Positions 17,368 through 24,803 of a DNA stretch of 64,000 bases are shown here, piece by piece; position 1 is the stretch's first letter; every line of letters begins with the position of its first letter. Below the pieces are notes generated by a model. That model was not told the DNA's origin, made no database searches, and saw only the letters and a program-made list of their open reading frames with translations. Position numbers and translations under genes: made by a program. Source of the DNA: CAYNTH01 sp964427055 (GTDB lineage: Archaea > Aenigmatarchaeota > Aenigmatarchaeia > CG10238-14 > SCSR01); the NCBI GenBank assembly GCA_964427055.1, contig CAYRSQ010000001.1:1-64000 (forward strand), given 5' to 3'.

Positions 17368-18051
17368 ATGGATATGAGTCCTGAAATGATGGGTTACGAT
17401 AGAACAATAGCAGTTTTCAGTCCTGACGGACGACTGTTCCAAGTGGAATACGCAAAGGAAGCGATAAAACGGGGTGCAACCTGCGTCGGAATTGTGTTCA
17501 AGGATGGGGTAGTTCTGGCCAGCGTGAAACCGAAAGGTAGACTTATGGTAACTGACTCGACCGAAAAAATATTCCAAATTGACACCTCAATAGCGGCTGT
17601 GGCGTCCGGACTATTGGCAGACGCGAGGACAGTAGTGTCCCAAGCCAGAGTAAAGTCACAAGTCCACAGGATAACATACGAGGAACCTATCGATGTTTGG
17701 ACTATATCAAGATATATCGGGGACAAGATGCAATTAAACACATTGTACGCGGGATTAAGGCCGTTCGGAGTGGCTTTTCTGATAGGAGGGACCGACAATA
17801 GTGGCCCTCATTTAATCCAATCGGATCCCTCCGGAATGCTATACGAATGGAAGGCATATGCAATAGGAAGGGGATCGGAAGATGCAAACAAAATTCTAGA
17901 AAAGAAATGGAAAATTGGTATGAATGAGTCTGATGCGGTAAAACTCGCGAGAGAGATTCTCGACAAGACTGAAAATGAGAAGAAGGAAACCACGTTAGAC
18001 ATCTCTGTAATCAAGGTAAAAACGAAACAGAAAAAGGTAAATGGCGAGTGA
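17368..18051 (+). CDS. psmA: Proteasome alpha subunit
   Basis: A 227-residue alpha subunit of the 20S proteasome. MGYDRTIAVFSPDGRLFQVEYA is the conserved N-terminal gate and H0 region (quoted only in part in families), followed by GIVFKDGVVLAS and RPFGVAFLIGG. Alpha rings form the entry gate and docking site for PAN. The ATG preceded by GAGGTGG was chosen; a GTG lies three codons upstream. The C-terminal tail is Lys-rich. No beta subunit is in the window. Confidence 0.95.
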   Translation: MDMSPEMMGYDRTIAVFSPDGRLFQVEYAKEAIKRGATCVGIVFKDGVVLASVKPKGRLMVTDSTEKIFQIDTSIAAVASGLLADARTVVSQARVKSQVHRITYEEPIDVWTISRYIGDKMQLNTLYAGLRPFGVAFLIGGTDNSGPHLIQSDPSGMLYEWKAYAIGRGSEDANKILEKKWKIGMNESDAVKLAREILDKTENEKKETTLDISVIKVKTKQKKVNGE

Positions 18052-18087
18052 ATGCCATTTAATTCCAATTATTGACAAAGTGATTAT

Positions 18088-18798
18088 TTGCCAGTAGAAA
18101 TTGATAAGGCTGTAACATGTAAATTGAAACGTGCAGGTCAAAAGTTTGAAATACTGTGCGACCCGAAGAAAGCACTTGAATTTAGGAGAGGAGCCGATAT
18201 CAATATGAATGATATTCTAGCATATCCGTCGATATACAAAGACGTGAGTAGCGCTGAGATCGTTCCTGATAATGACCTCCAAAAAGCATTCGGCACTACG
18301 GACCCGCTGAAAATAGCAGAGAAGATAATAACGAATGGTGAACTCCAGCTGACTACCGAACAGAGAAAAGAAATGTTGGAAGAGAAGAAGAAGAGGATAA
18401 TTGACATTATTTCTAAGAGAGGCATAAACCCCCAGACAAACATGCCCCACCCACCTCAAAGGATATTGAATGCTATGGAGGGAGCTGGAGTGAAGATTGA
18501 TCCATTCAAGGATGCCGAACTTCAGGTCGACGGTATAGTGAAAGCTTTAAAAACATTGATACCCATTACTTTTCAAAAGGTAACAATCGCTATACGGGTT
18601 CAGTCACAATATGCTGGCCGCGTGTATTCGATTCTGAAAAACGTCGGAACTATATTGAAAGAAAAATGGATGGATGATGGAAGTTTGCAGATCGAAATAG
18701 AAGTCCTGGGCGGAATGCAACAGGAACTTTTCGATAAGATGGCAAACCTAACAAGCGGAAACTATGAATCAAAAATACTAAAAAGGATTGACATTTGA
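18088..18798 (+). CDS. sdo1: Ribosome maturation protein SDO1 (SBDS)
   Basis: A 236-residue SBDS protein. The N-terminal FYSH domain (about residues 10-90) ends near TEQRKEMLEEKK, the helical domain holds RILNAMEGAGVKIDPFKD, and the C-terminal ferredoxin-like domain has GSLQIEIEVLGG. In archaea it works with aIF6 and EF-2-like GTPases in large-subunit maturation. Start is TTG with GTGA seven bases upstream; no ATG is available before the first strand. Confidence 0.95.
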   Translation: MPVEIDKAVTCKLKRAGQKFEILCDPKKALEFRRGADINMNDILAYPSIYKDVSSAEIVPDNDLQKAFGTTDPLKIAEKIITNGELQLTTEQRKEMLEEKKKRIIDIISKRGINPQTNMPHPPQRILNAMEGAGVKIDPFKDAELQVDGIVKALKTLIPITFQKVTIAIRVQSQYAGRVYSILKNVGTILKEKWMDDGSLQIEIEVLGGMQQELFDKMANLTSGNYESKILKRIDI

Positions 18799-18813
18799 AA
18801 AAAGGTGCTTGAT

Positions 18814-19542
18814 ATGAAAAACGAAGAAAATGACGACGATAGAATAGAAGAACCTTCTATGTCTAGAAGAGAAATCGTAGTCCCAGGAGAATGTTTGGGA
18901 GAACGTAACGGGAGGAAACTCGGCCGTGGTGTTTATATCGAAGATGAGAAAATATACGCAAAGATAGTCGGTATACCAATAATAAACGAAAACGAAATCA
19001 AATTGATTCCGATGTCCGGAGCCTACATGCCCGTAATAAATGATAATATCATAGGAATAATCTCAAAAATCGAATCGTCAGGATGGCTAGTAGACATAGC
19101 TTCTCCATATGAAGCATATTTACCTGTATCTGACGGAGTTGATGAATTCGTTGACATACACAAGACAGACTTGAGCAGATTCTTCGACATTGGTGATGTA
19201 ATTTTCTGTAAACTTTCAAAAGTGACAAGAGATGGATCAGTGAGAGCGTCAATGAGAAGTTTGGGCGCAAGAAAGCTGTTTGGCGGAGTCGTCATGGATA
19301 TCGAGCCCACTAAAGTACCCAGAATAATAGGCAGGGGAGGCAGCATGATAAACATGATAAAGGAAAGGACAGATTCTGCGATATATGTCGGCAAGAACGG
19401 TTTAATCTGGATAAGAGGGGACAACAAAGAAAAAGCAATAGAAGCCATAAAAATTATAGAAAAAGAATCACATTCCACAGGACTTACTGATAGAATAGAA
19501 AAACTGTTGGATGTACAAGGTGAAGAAAATGACGAAAACTGA
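18814..19542 (+). CDS. rrp4: Exosome RNA-binding subunit Rrp4
   Basis: A 242-residue cap subunit of the archaeal exosome. Residues about 25-60 form the NTD (VVPGECLGE, GRGVYIEDEKIYA), then an S1 domain (GIISKIESSGWLVDI) and a KH domain containing the GRGGSMINMIKE loop. It sits on the Rrp41-Rrp42 ring and confers poly(A) preference. ATG with AAGGTG six bases upstream is the chosen start. A 20-residue acidic N-terminal extension precedes the domain. Confidence 0.95.
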   Translation: MKNEENDDDRIEEPSMSRREIVVPGECLGERNGRKLGRGVYIEDEKIYAKIVGIPIINENEIKLIPMSGAYMPVINDNIIGIISKIESSGWLVDIASPYEAYLPVSDGVDEFVDIHKTDLSRFFDIGDVIFCKLSKVTRDGSVRASMRSLGARKLFGGVVMDIEPTKVPRIIGRGGSMINMIKERTDSAIYVGKNGLIWIRGDNKEKAIEAIKIIEKESHSTGLTDRIEKLLDVQGEENDEN

Positions 19543-20275
19543 TGAGAAATTGGTTGTAAACGGGAAAAGACTGGATGGTAGAAGCCTGAAGGACTTGAGG
19601 AACATTGAAATGAGCATTGACGTTATTGATAGAGCTAACGGATCAGCAAGAGTGAAGTTTGGTGATACGGAAGCTATAACTTCTGTATTCGGTCCCAGAA
19701 AACTGTATCCTAGATTCATGCAGGAAGCTGATACTGGCATAATACGATATAGATACAATATGGCACCTTTCTCTGTCATAGACAGGAAGAGACCTGGACC
19801 TGGGAGGAGAGGGATGGAAATCTCAAAAGTGAGCAAACTCGCATTTGAACCATCCACGATACTGGACGATTTTCCGAGAACTGTAGTGGACATTTTCACA
19901 GAGATAATACAAGCAGATGGTTCCACGAGAGTAACTGGAATAAACGCAGCTTCTATGGCTCTGGCGACGGCTGGTGTCCCCATGAAAGACCTCGTGGTTG
20001 CATGTTCCGTCGGTAAAATAGGAGATGAACTCGTGGTTGATTTGAACGGACTGGAAGACAACAACTCAGAAGCTGATGTCGCGATAGCCATGTTGCCTAC
20101 CAGAGGAAAAATCAGCCTTCTTCAGATGGACGGTAGGCTGACTAAGGAAGAAATGTTCAAACTCATCGATTTCGCAGTGGAAACTTGCACGATTATACAT
20201 GAAAAACAAAAGGAAGCTATAAAGCAACATTACGAGTCCAAAAGAAATTTGGAAGAAGAGGATGAGAACGAATAA
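19529..20275 (+). CDS. rrp41: Exosome catalytic subunit Rrp41
   Basis: A 248-residue RNase PH-fold subunit that performs phosphate-dependent 3'-5' RNA degradation. RLDGRSLKDLRNIE, GSARVKFGDTEAI, RPGPGRRG and DGSTRVTGINAASMAL match the family, and EADVAIAMLP carries the catalytic acidic residue. ATG after AAGGTG was chosen, which makes it overlap rrp4 by 14 bp. The C-terminus is acidic. Confidence 0.96.
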   Translation: MTKTDEKLVVNGKRLDGRSLKDLRNIEMSIDVIDRANGSARVKFGDTEAITSVFGPRKLYPRFMQEADTGIIRYRYNMAPFSVIDRKRPGPGRRGMEISKVSKLAFEPSTILDDFPRTVVDIFTEIIQADGSTRVTGINAASMALATAGVPMKDLVVACSVGKIGDELVVDLNGLEDNNSEADVAIAMLPTRGKISLLQMDGRLTKEEMFKLIDFAVETCTIIHEKQKEAIKQHYESKRNLEEEDENE

Positions 20276-20288
20276 GAAGGTGTTGTAA

Positions 20289-21047
20289 ATGAAAAGTTAT
20301 GCATATGATTTATTGATCAATGACAAAAGAATAGACGGAAGAAAACTAGACGAATACAGAACTATTGAAATAAAACAAGATAGAATAAAGCATGCAGATG
20401 GTTCCGCTGTTGTTACGATTGGAAAAACAAAAGTTATGGTTGGTATCAAAATGGAAGTTGGGACGCCTTTCAGTGATACCCCCGATGAAGGAACGCTGAT
20501 GGTAAACTCGGAATTTGCTCCGATAGCATCTCCCGATTTCGAAACAGGACCTCCGAACGAAGACTCAGTAGAACTGGCCAGAGTTGTGGATAGAGGACTG
20601 AGAGAGTCTCATTGTGTAGATTTCAAAAAGCTTTGCATAACATCTGGAGAAAAAGTATGGACTGTTTTTGTAGACATACACATAATAAACGACGATGGTA
20701 ACCTAATAGACTGCTCATTCTTGGCCAGTTTAGCCGCATTGATGAATACAAAACTACCTAGTTTGGACGATGAAAACAAGGTGATAAGAGGAGAATCAGA
20801 GGAAAATCTGGAAGTAAACCACCAACCAATAGAAGTGACAGTATCTAAATTGGAAGACAACTTTATACTGGATCCCGATGCCGACGAGGAAAAAACAATC
20901 AACTGTAAATTGACCGTGGCCGTAAGGGAAGACGACATGATATGTGCTTTGCAAAAACAAGGCAATCTGGAATTGTCTATTGAAGATACCAAGAAAATAA
21001 TCGAAATTGCTATAGAAAAAAGCAAAGAATTAAGAAAGTTTTTATAG
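20289..21047 (+). CDS. rrp42: Exosome subunit Rrp42
   Basis: A 252-residue RNase PH-fold protein, the non-catalytic partner of Rrp41 in the hexameric ring. RIDGRKLDEYRTIEI, GSAVVTIGKTKVMVGIK and FAPIASPDFETGPPNEDS are typical (fragments). AAGGTG lies seven bases before the ATG. In most euryarchaea the next gene would be L37Ae; here it is L39e. Confidence 0.95.
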   Translation: MKSYAYDLLINDKRIDGRKLDEYRTIEIKQDRIKHADGSAVVTIGKTKVMVGIKMEVGTPFSDTPDEGTLMVNSEFAPIASPDFETGPPNEDSVELARVVDRGLRESHCVDFKKLCITSGEKVWTVFVDIHIINDDGNLIDCSFLASLAALMNTKLPSLDDENKVIRGESEENLEVNHQPIEVTVSKLEDNFILDPDADEEKTINCKLTVAVREDDMICALQKQGNLELSIEDTKKIIEIAIEKSKELRKFL

Positions 21048-21069
21048 ACTATTAGTATAAGGTAGTTTC

Positions 21070-21149
21070 ATGGCCAAGAAAACTTTATCGAAGAAAATAA
21101 AGTTAGCGAAAGTAATGAAAGTTAGAGCCGCTCCCAGATGGGCTGATAT
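21070..21149 (+). CDS. rpl39e: 50S ribosomal protein L39e, 5' part before the assembly gap
   Basis: The first 26 codons read MAKKTLSKK, then KVRAAPRWAD, the conserved start of L39e, a ~51-residue basic protein of the exit tunnel. AGGTAG upstream is a ribosome binding site. The frame then enters the run of Ns. The 3' half is found intact after the gap in the second copy of a duplicated segment, so the full gene would be about 54 codons if the missing sequence matches that copy. Confidence 0.85.
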
Positions 21150-21249
21150 NNNNNNNNNNNNNNNNNNNNNNNNNNNNNNNNNNNNNNNNNNNNNNNNNNN
21201 NNNNNNNNNNNNNNNNNNNNNNNNNNNNNNNNNNNNNNNNNNNNNNNNN
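21150..21249. other. Assembly gap (100 Ns)
   Basis: One hundred Ns, a common placeholder for a gap of unknown size. If the left copy is collinear with the right one (695 bp), about 460 bases are really missing: the 3' part of L39e and the 3' part of a first pilin gene. Confidence 0.95.
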
Positions 21250-21347
21250 AACCATAGACTCAATATACCCCCTACTGCAACTGTAAATGCTACCAGCAAA
21301 ACAACTGCAATCATTGGGCTTATACCTTTTGCACTCATGTCCATCAT
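21250..21347 (-). CDS. Type IV pilin-like protein, N-terminal fragment at the gap
   Basis: The 32 visible codons begin MMDMSAKGISPMIAV and run through the hydrophobic helix VLLVAFTVAVGGILSLW into the Ns. SAKG before ISP is a class III prepilin cleavage site of the archaeal Pilin_N type. It is a near copy of the intact pilin 600 bp further on, with changes near the start (MMDM versus MTNM) and Val to Ile in the helix. The rest lies in the gap. Confidence 0.8.
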
Positions 21348-21431
21348 TTATTAATTACGCTCTTTGGTTTAAATATATTTTAAGCTAACAAAACTATTCG
21401 CCATTCTTAGAAGTAACAACGTCTATTTCAA

Positions 21432-21569
21432 ATAAAGTTAGCGAAAGTAATGAAAGTTAGAGCCGCTCCCAGATGGGCTGATATAAAAAAATTCGGCCTG
21501 AAGAGAGCCAAGACTAGGAGAATCGAATCTAACAAGAAGAGATGGAGAAGAACTACCGTTAAAGTTTAG
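21432..21569 (+). pseudogene. L39e second copy, 5'-truncated
   Basis: The frame reads from the tenth L39e codon (IKLAKVMKVRAAPRW) to the stop after RWRRTTVKV, covering all of L39e but its first nine codons. An in-frame stop lies 18 bp upstream of the junction and no start with ribosome binding site is present; an internal ATG would give 39 residues. It is either a truncated duplicate, or, if the assembly is chimeric, the 3' half of the single L39e gene. Confidence 0.65.
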
Positions 21570-21610
21570 ACTAAATGACTTCTAAAATCAAAAATAAAGA
21601 AAAATGGAAT

Positions 21611-22042
21611 TTATGTCCAGCAACTCTGGGTTGACTTGCATTCACCTGTTACTCCTATTCCTCTGCATGTTCCTGTACATATTACGCTAGTGTTAGTATC
21701 TTTGCCCCAACTGACACTACTTGTTAATCCCGGCGTGAGTGGGTTAGTTATGTTTCCTAAATCATATATGGATTTACCTGAAGATGAATAACATAAAAGA
21801 TTGTTCATATTTTCAGTCCCAGGATTTGTAACAATTACAGCAGTTTCCGTAACCGATAGAATTTTTGGATACGTACCTACGCAAGCAGTCTGATTCTCAG
21901 TCGCTGTCTGCACAGATCCTGTAGTAGTAGTTACGTAATTAGTCAACCATAGACTCAATATACCCCCTACTGCAACTGTAAATGCTACCAGCAAAACAAT
22001 TGCAATCATTGGGCTTATACCTTTTGCACTCATGTTCGTCAT
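21611..22042 (-). CDS. Type IV pilin-like protein (archaeal Pilin_N)
   Basis: A 143-residue protein. MTNMSAKG precedes ISPMIAIVLLVAF, a class III signal peptide with cleavage expected after SAKG, so the hydrophobic helix stays in the mature pilin core. The globular part is Thr/Asn-rich with several N-x-S/T sequons and Cys residues (CVGTYPK, CYSS, CTGTCRG, CKSTQSC) that may form disulfides. Likely a subunit of an adhesive or secretion pilus. It lies 46 bp after S27ae on the same strand, inside the duplicated segment. Confidence 0.88.
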   Translation of the reverse strand: MTNMSAKGISPMIAIVLLVAFTVAVGGILSLWLTNYVTTTTGSVQTATENQTACVGTYPKILSVTETAVIVTNPGTENMNNLLCYSSSGKSIYDLGNITNPLTPGLTSSVSWGKDTNTSVICTGTCRGIGVTGECKSTQSCWT

Positions 22043-22088
22043 CTATTAATTATGTTTTTTGGTTTAAATGTATTTTAAACTAACAAAA

Positions 22089-22289
22089 CTATTCGCCATT
22101 CTTAGAAGTAACAACGTCTATTTCTTGTTTCTTCCAAACAGTCATTCCACATTTGCCGCAATAAAATCTGTCACCGTGCTCAGCCATAAATACACCATCA
22201 CCACATCTGTCGCAAACCTTTTTCACTCGTTCTGCTTTCCCATCAGACACTTCGTAATGTTCACTCGCTTTCTGATACTTGTGTTTCAT
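22089..22289 (-). CDS. rps27ae: 30S ribosomal protein S27ae
   Basis: A 66-residue zinc-ribbon protein. CDRCGDGVFMAEHGDRFYCGKCG is the conserved core (quoted in part: CDRCGDGVFMAEH). Archaeal S27ae lacks the ubiquitin fusion of eukaryotes. The start overlaps rps24e by 29 bp. The final 14 codons are duplicated upstream of the second L39e copy. Confidence 0.93.
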   Translation of the reverse strand: MKHKYQKASEHYEVSDGKAERVKKVCDRCGDGVFMAEHGDRFYCGKCGMTVWKKQEIDVVTSKNGE

Positions 22290-22563
22290 CGGATTTCAAC
22301 TCTTCTTTGTCTTCTGTACTCTTTATCATTTCAACTGGTTTTTCGTTCAAGATTTTAGCTTTGACGCTGGATTCACTCAATCCTTTCTTGGTAAGGATGT
22401 AATCTATAACTACTTGGCTTTCGTCAACGTTGAACTTGCTTGCTAATTCTTTGGATACATCCTCAGTTTTAGGAGTCGGTTCAGATTTATGAACGACAGT
22501 TAGAACTAAATCCTTCCTTTTAAAAAATGGGTTCTCTTTTTCTTTCAATACCTTAATTTCCAT
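22261..22563 (-). CDS. rps24e: 30S ribosomal protein S24e
   Basis: A 100-residue protein. ENPFFKRKDLVLTVVH, TPKTEDVSKELA and the ILTKKGLSESSVKAKI stretch are typical of S24e. I chose the ATG seven bases after AGGTG; a TTG directly precedes it. The C-terminal tail is acidic (EDKEELKSDETQ) and longer than usual. Gene order Spt4-S24e-S27ae is the classical archaeal one. Confidence 0.93.
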   Translation of the reverse strand: MEIKVLKEKENPFFKRKDLVLTVVHKSEPTPKTEDVSKELASKFNVDESQVVIDYILTKKGLSESSVKAKILNEKPVEMIKSTEDKEELKSDETQVSESE

Positions 22564-22605
22564 CAATTACACCTTCCACAATCTTTCTATCTGAAACATA
22601 AAAAG

Positions 22606-22794
22606 TTAACCTACATACAGTGCGTACTTGCCGTTTTCTGTTATTTCCAAAGACTTGGCGACTTCGCTATCGGGGTTCAATATAACGACAACTCCCTTCC
22701 AACTTGTAGACAAATCAGTGGATTTGCATACAGGGCACACTTTCTCAGTCGTGAACCTTCTGCAGTTCCTGCATGCTTGAACCCTTCTCGCCAT
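22606..22794 (-). CDS. spt4: Transcription elongation factor Spt4 (RpoE'')
   Basis: A 62-residue zinc-binding protein. CRNC and CPVC fingers followed by TSWKGVVVILNPDSEVAKSL are diagnostic. It binds Spt5 at the polymerase clamp and promotes processivity. ATG after AAAGG was preferred to the TTG three codons upstream. It is 12 bp downstream of rpoE1. Confidence 0.94.
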   Translation of the reverse strand: MARRVQACRNCRRFTTEKVCPVCKSTDLSTSWKGVVVILNPDSEVAKSLEITENGKYALYVG

Positions 22795-22806
22795 ATCATA
22801 CAACCT

Positions 22807-23376
22807 TTATCCTTTCTTTTCGGTCTTTCCTGTTTTCTTCCTCTTCTTGTCTTCATCTATCCAGGATATCGCACCTAATCCGGCTTGCCTCATTGTCAAT
22901 CCTACCTTATTGTCTCCCTTTCCTAGGCTCACGGATATGACCCTAATCCTGACAAGATCCCCTTCCTTTAGTGTCCTTTTGCTTTCCTTGCCCAAAAACA
23001 CCGAATTCTTGTCGTCGAAGCTGACGAAATCATCCATTATCTGCGAAATATGAACCAAACCATCCATAGGGCCCATTCTCACAAAACATCCGAATTCCGT
23101 ATTGTCTATGACTTCCCCTTCAGCTATCTCGTGAATCTCTGGTTTGTAAGTTAGGAGATTGAATTCGCAGTCATAATAAACACCTGGATCGTTGGCCTCT
23201 ATCTTGCCTTCCCCTATTTTGTCTATTCCAGTAACAGAGAGGATGACTCCTAGTCTGGCACTGATGACTCCTTCCAGCTGGTCCTCTATGGCCGACTCAA
23301 GCGCCTTTTTTACGTCCGTACCAAGCTTCTCAGGGGGCACTCTGATTCTGTCTTCTATGGTAGCTATCCTATACAA
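22807..23376 (-). CDS. rpoE1: DNA-directed RNA polymerase subunit E' (Rpb7 homologue)
   Basis: A 189-residue stalk subunit. The N-terminal RNP domain carries YRIATIEDRIRVPPEKLG, and residues about 80-165 form an S1 domain (GEVIDNTEFGCFVRMGPMDGLVHISQ in the family; key parts seen). It binds RpoF and nascent RNA. Start is probably TTG five bases behind GAGGTG, matching the family N-terminus; a GTG two codons upstream is possible. The C-terminus is Lys-rich. Confidence 0.94.
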   Translation of the reverse strand: MYRIATIEDRIRVPPEKLGTDVKKALESAIEDQLEGVISARLGVILSVTGIDKIGEGKIEANDPGVYYDCEFNLLTYKPEIHEIAEGEVIDNTEFGCFVRMGPMDGLVHISQIMDDFVSFDDKNSVFLGKESKRTLKEGDLVRIRVISVSLGKGDNKVGLTMRQAGLGAISWIDEDKKRKKTGKTEKKG

Positions 23377-23378
23377 AT

Positions 23379-23912
23379 TCACACCTCTCTTGTCTTCTTA
23401 TAGAGTTCAATCGCATATTTTATTATCTCTTTCGCTTCTTTTGAGCTTTTCCATGACTTGAACTTAGACCATTTGTTGGGTTCTAACCTTTTGTAAGTTT
23501 CGAAAAACTCCTTTATTTCCTTTAATTTATGTTCCTGCACATCTTTAATATCTTTTATATCGACCGTCCTCGGGTCTTCGTCTATAACCGCAAGTATCTT
23601 AGAATCTTTACCTTTCTCGTCCTCGAACTCCAGAGCTCCTATCGGTCTGACCTTTACGACACATCCTATGTGCAAAGGTTCCTGACTGATTATCATGATA
23701 TCCAATGGGTCATTGTCGTCATACCATGTCTGAGGCACGAATCCGTACTCTACCGGAAACGTTACAGAAGAGTAAAGCATCCTGTCCAGTACAAAGCATT
23801 CGTGCTGCTCATTATATTCATATTTGTCCCGTGTCCCGCTTTCCACTTCTATGATGGCGTTCACCTTGTCCGGAGCTTCTTCGCCTACGGGTATGTCACG
23901 AACCATATTCAT
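23379..23912 (-). CDS. ppa: Inorganic pyrophosphatase (family I)
   Basis: A 177-residue soluble pyrophosphatase. It has VIEVESGTRDKYEY-like residues, FPVEYGFVPQTWYDDNDPLDIMI (acidic Mg site DxxxxxD) and the C-terminal FETYKRLEPNKW. It drives nucleotide-consuming reactions such as aminoacylation by hydrolysing PPi. The ATG behind GAGTGA gives the family N-terminus MNMVRDIPVG; longer TTG starts are unlikely. It is an unusual member of the RpoE1/Spt4 operon. Confidence 0.94.
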   Translation of the reverse strand: MNMVRDIPVGEEAPDKVNAIIEVESGTRDKYEYNEQHECFVLDRMLYSSVTFPVEYGFVPQTWYDDNDPLDIMIISQEPLHIGCVVKVRPIGALEFEDEKGKDSKILAVIDEDPRTVDIKDIKDVQEHKLKEIKEFFETYKRLEPNKWSKFKSWKSSKEAKEIIKYAIELYKKTREV

Positions 23913-23945
23913 AAAATCACTCAATGATTGCAAATTCAAATTTAG

Positions 23946-24347
23946 TCAATCGGATATCTCTAAATGTTTTCTTGCTCTTAAATAAATTACTCTCACTCCC
24001 ATTCCTTTTGCCTTTTTCCTAAGTCTGGAATCATTTGTAGCCAAAATGACATCTCTTTTCTCGCTTTTCTTCACCTTTTCCGAAAGGAACGATAATATGG
24101 CATCGTCAGCATTGCTTCCAGGCATGTCTAATATGGATATGCGTTCCGAGTCTATGTATTTCAGGCTCAATTTTGCATACATTAGATTCAGCTTTTCAAG
24201 TTCCTTTATTGACTGTCCCACTATGACCAGTTTTGGTTTACTTCCCACTGTCTCTGATATCCTTTCCATCCCTATACCGAACCTGAATATGTCTACCAGA
24301 AAATTGGTGTCTATCAAGACAATCGGCATTTTTATTGTTTTCTCCAT
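23946..24347 (-). CDS. PIN-domain protein (FCF1-like rRNA maturation nuclease)
   Basis: A 133-residue PIN domain. LIDTNFLVD gives the first acidic residue, GSNADDAI the central pair and ILATNDSRLRKKAKGMGV the third, a complete catalytic set. The short FCF1-like form lies between aIF2-gamma and RpoE1 in many archaea and is probably an rRNA-processing endonuclease. The ATG sits about 25-30 bp from a TATA-like box, which suggests a nearly leaderless mRNA; a longer upstream reading would include the promoter. Confidence 0.85.
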   Translation of the reverse strand: MEKTIKMPIVLIDTNFLVDIFRFGIGMERISETVGSKPKLVIVGQSIKELEKLNLMYAKLSLKYIDSERISILDMPGSNADDAILSFLSEKVKKSEKRDVILATNDSRLRKKAKGMGVRVIYLRARKHLEISD

Positions 24348-24370
24348 ACAAATCATACGTTGAACTCTTA

Positions 24371-24385
24371 GTAAATATTTATATT
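24371..24385. promoter_or_regulatory. Shared A/T box between divergent PIN and pilin genes
   Basis: GTAAATATTTATATT reads as a TATA-like element on both strands. On the minus strand it lies about 30 bp from the PIN start; on the plus strand about 40 bp from the pilin start, which has AAGGTG ten bases before its ATG. Either divergent or partly shared promoters; position is the only evidence. Confidence 0.5.
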
Positions 24386-24420
24386 GAGGAAAGAAAATTA
24401 AAGTAAGGTGAATCTTCAAA

Positions 24421-24798
24421 ATGAAAGGAATATCAACAGTAATAGCTACGATATTAATGTTATTGATCACCGTTGGTATGGCTGGATTGGCCTACATGTA
24501 CATTTCAGGAATGTTCACATCTAGGACTGCTCAAACCATAAGCCTTTCGTCAGCCGATTGCGCTGGAGGAGACATAAATATCTTAGTTAAAAATGATGGT
24601 ACTGAAAACATAGATACCACGGCTATAGATATTTACGTTGATGGCGGAAATGCGTATGACTGTAAAGGTGCAGGAAATACAACGACTGCTGGTGGAACTA
24701 CGTTCTGTGATTCTATAGCAGCTAGCCAAGGAACGCATACAGTTCAAATAGTCGGCCCTTCGAATTCGATAAGTGGTCCGGTCTATTGCGCAGCATAA
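24421..24798 (+). CDS. Type IV pilin-like protein (archaeal class III signal)
   Basis: A 125-residue protein. MKG precedes ISTVIATILMLLITVG, a very short class III prepilin leader; the hydrophobic helix runs to about residue 30. The mature part is rich in Thr, Gly and Asp, with three Cys and a final C-A-A. Sequence is unrelated to the other pilin beyond the N-terminal helix. It is on the opposite strand inside the conserved aIF2-gamma/PIN gene pair and ends 5 bp from the convergent aIF2-gamma stop. Confidence 0.85.
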   Translation: MKGISTVIATILMLLITVGMAGLAYMYISGMFTSRTAQTISLSSADCAGGDINILVKNDGTENIDTTAIDIYVDGGNAYDCKGAGNTTTAGGTTFCDSIAASQGTHTVQIVGPSNSISGPVYCAA

Positions 24799-24803
24799 AA
24801 GGA

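Larger units (their letters stand above)
21095..21429. repeat. Left copy of a tandem duplication, interrupted by Ns
   Basis: The 55 bases before the gap are identical to bases 21430-21484, and the 180 bases after the gap match 21945-22124 with nine differences, all transitions. The copy contains the L39e start, the start of a pilin gene (minus strand) and the last codons of S27ae. Its right end joins directly to the start of the right copy. Confidence 0.85.
21430..22124. repeat. Right copy of the 695-bp tandem duplication
   Basis: Starts inside L39e (codon 9) and ends inside the S27ae gene. It contains the L39e 3' part, a complete pilin gene and the S27ae 3' end. The junction to the left copy reads CTATTTC|AAATAAAG; the same two half-sites occur uninterrupted in S27ae and L39e respectively, as expected for a head-to-tail duplication. 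Confidence 0.85.

Noticed and set aside
21042..21354. Open frames spanning the N run
   Set aside because: They exist only because Ns were read as unknown residues; only the parts outside the gap can be supported.
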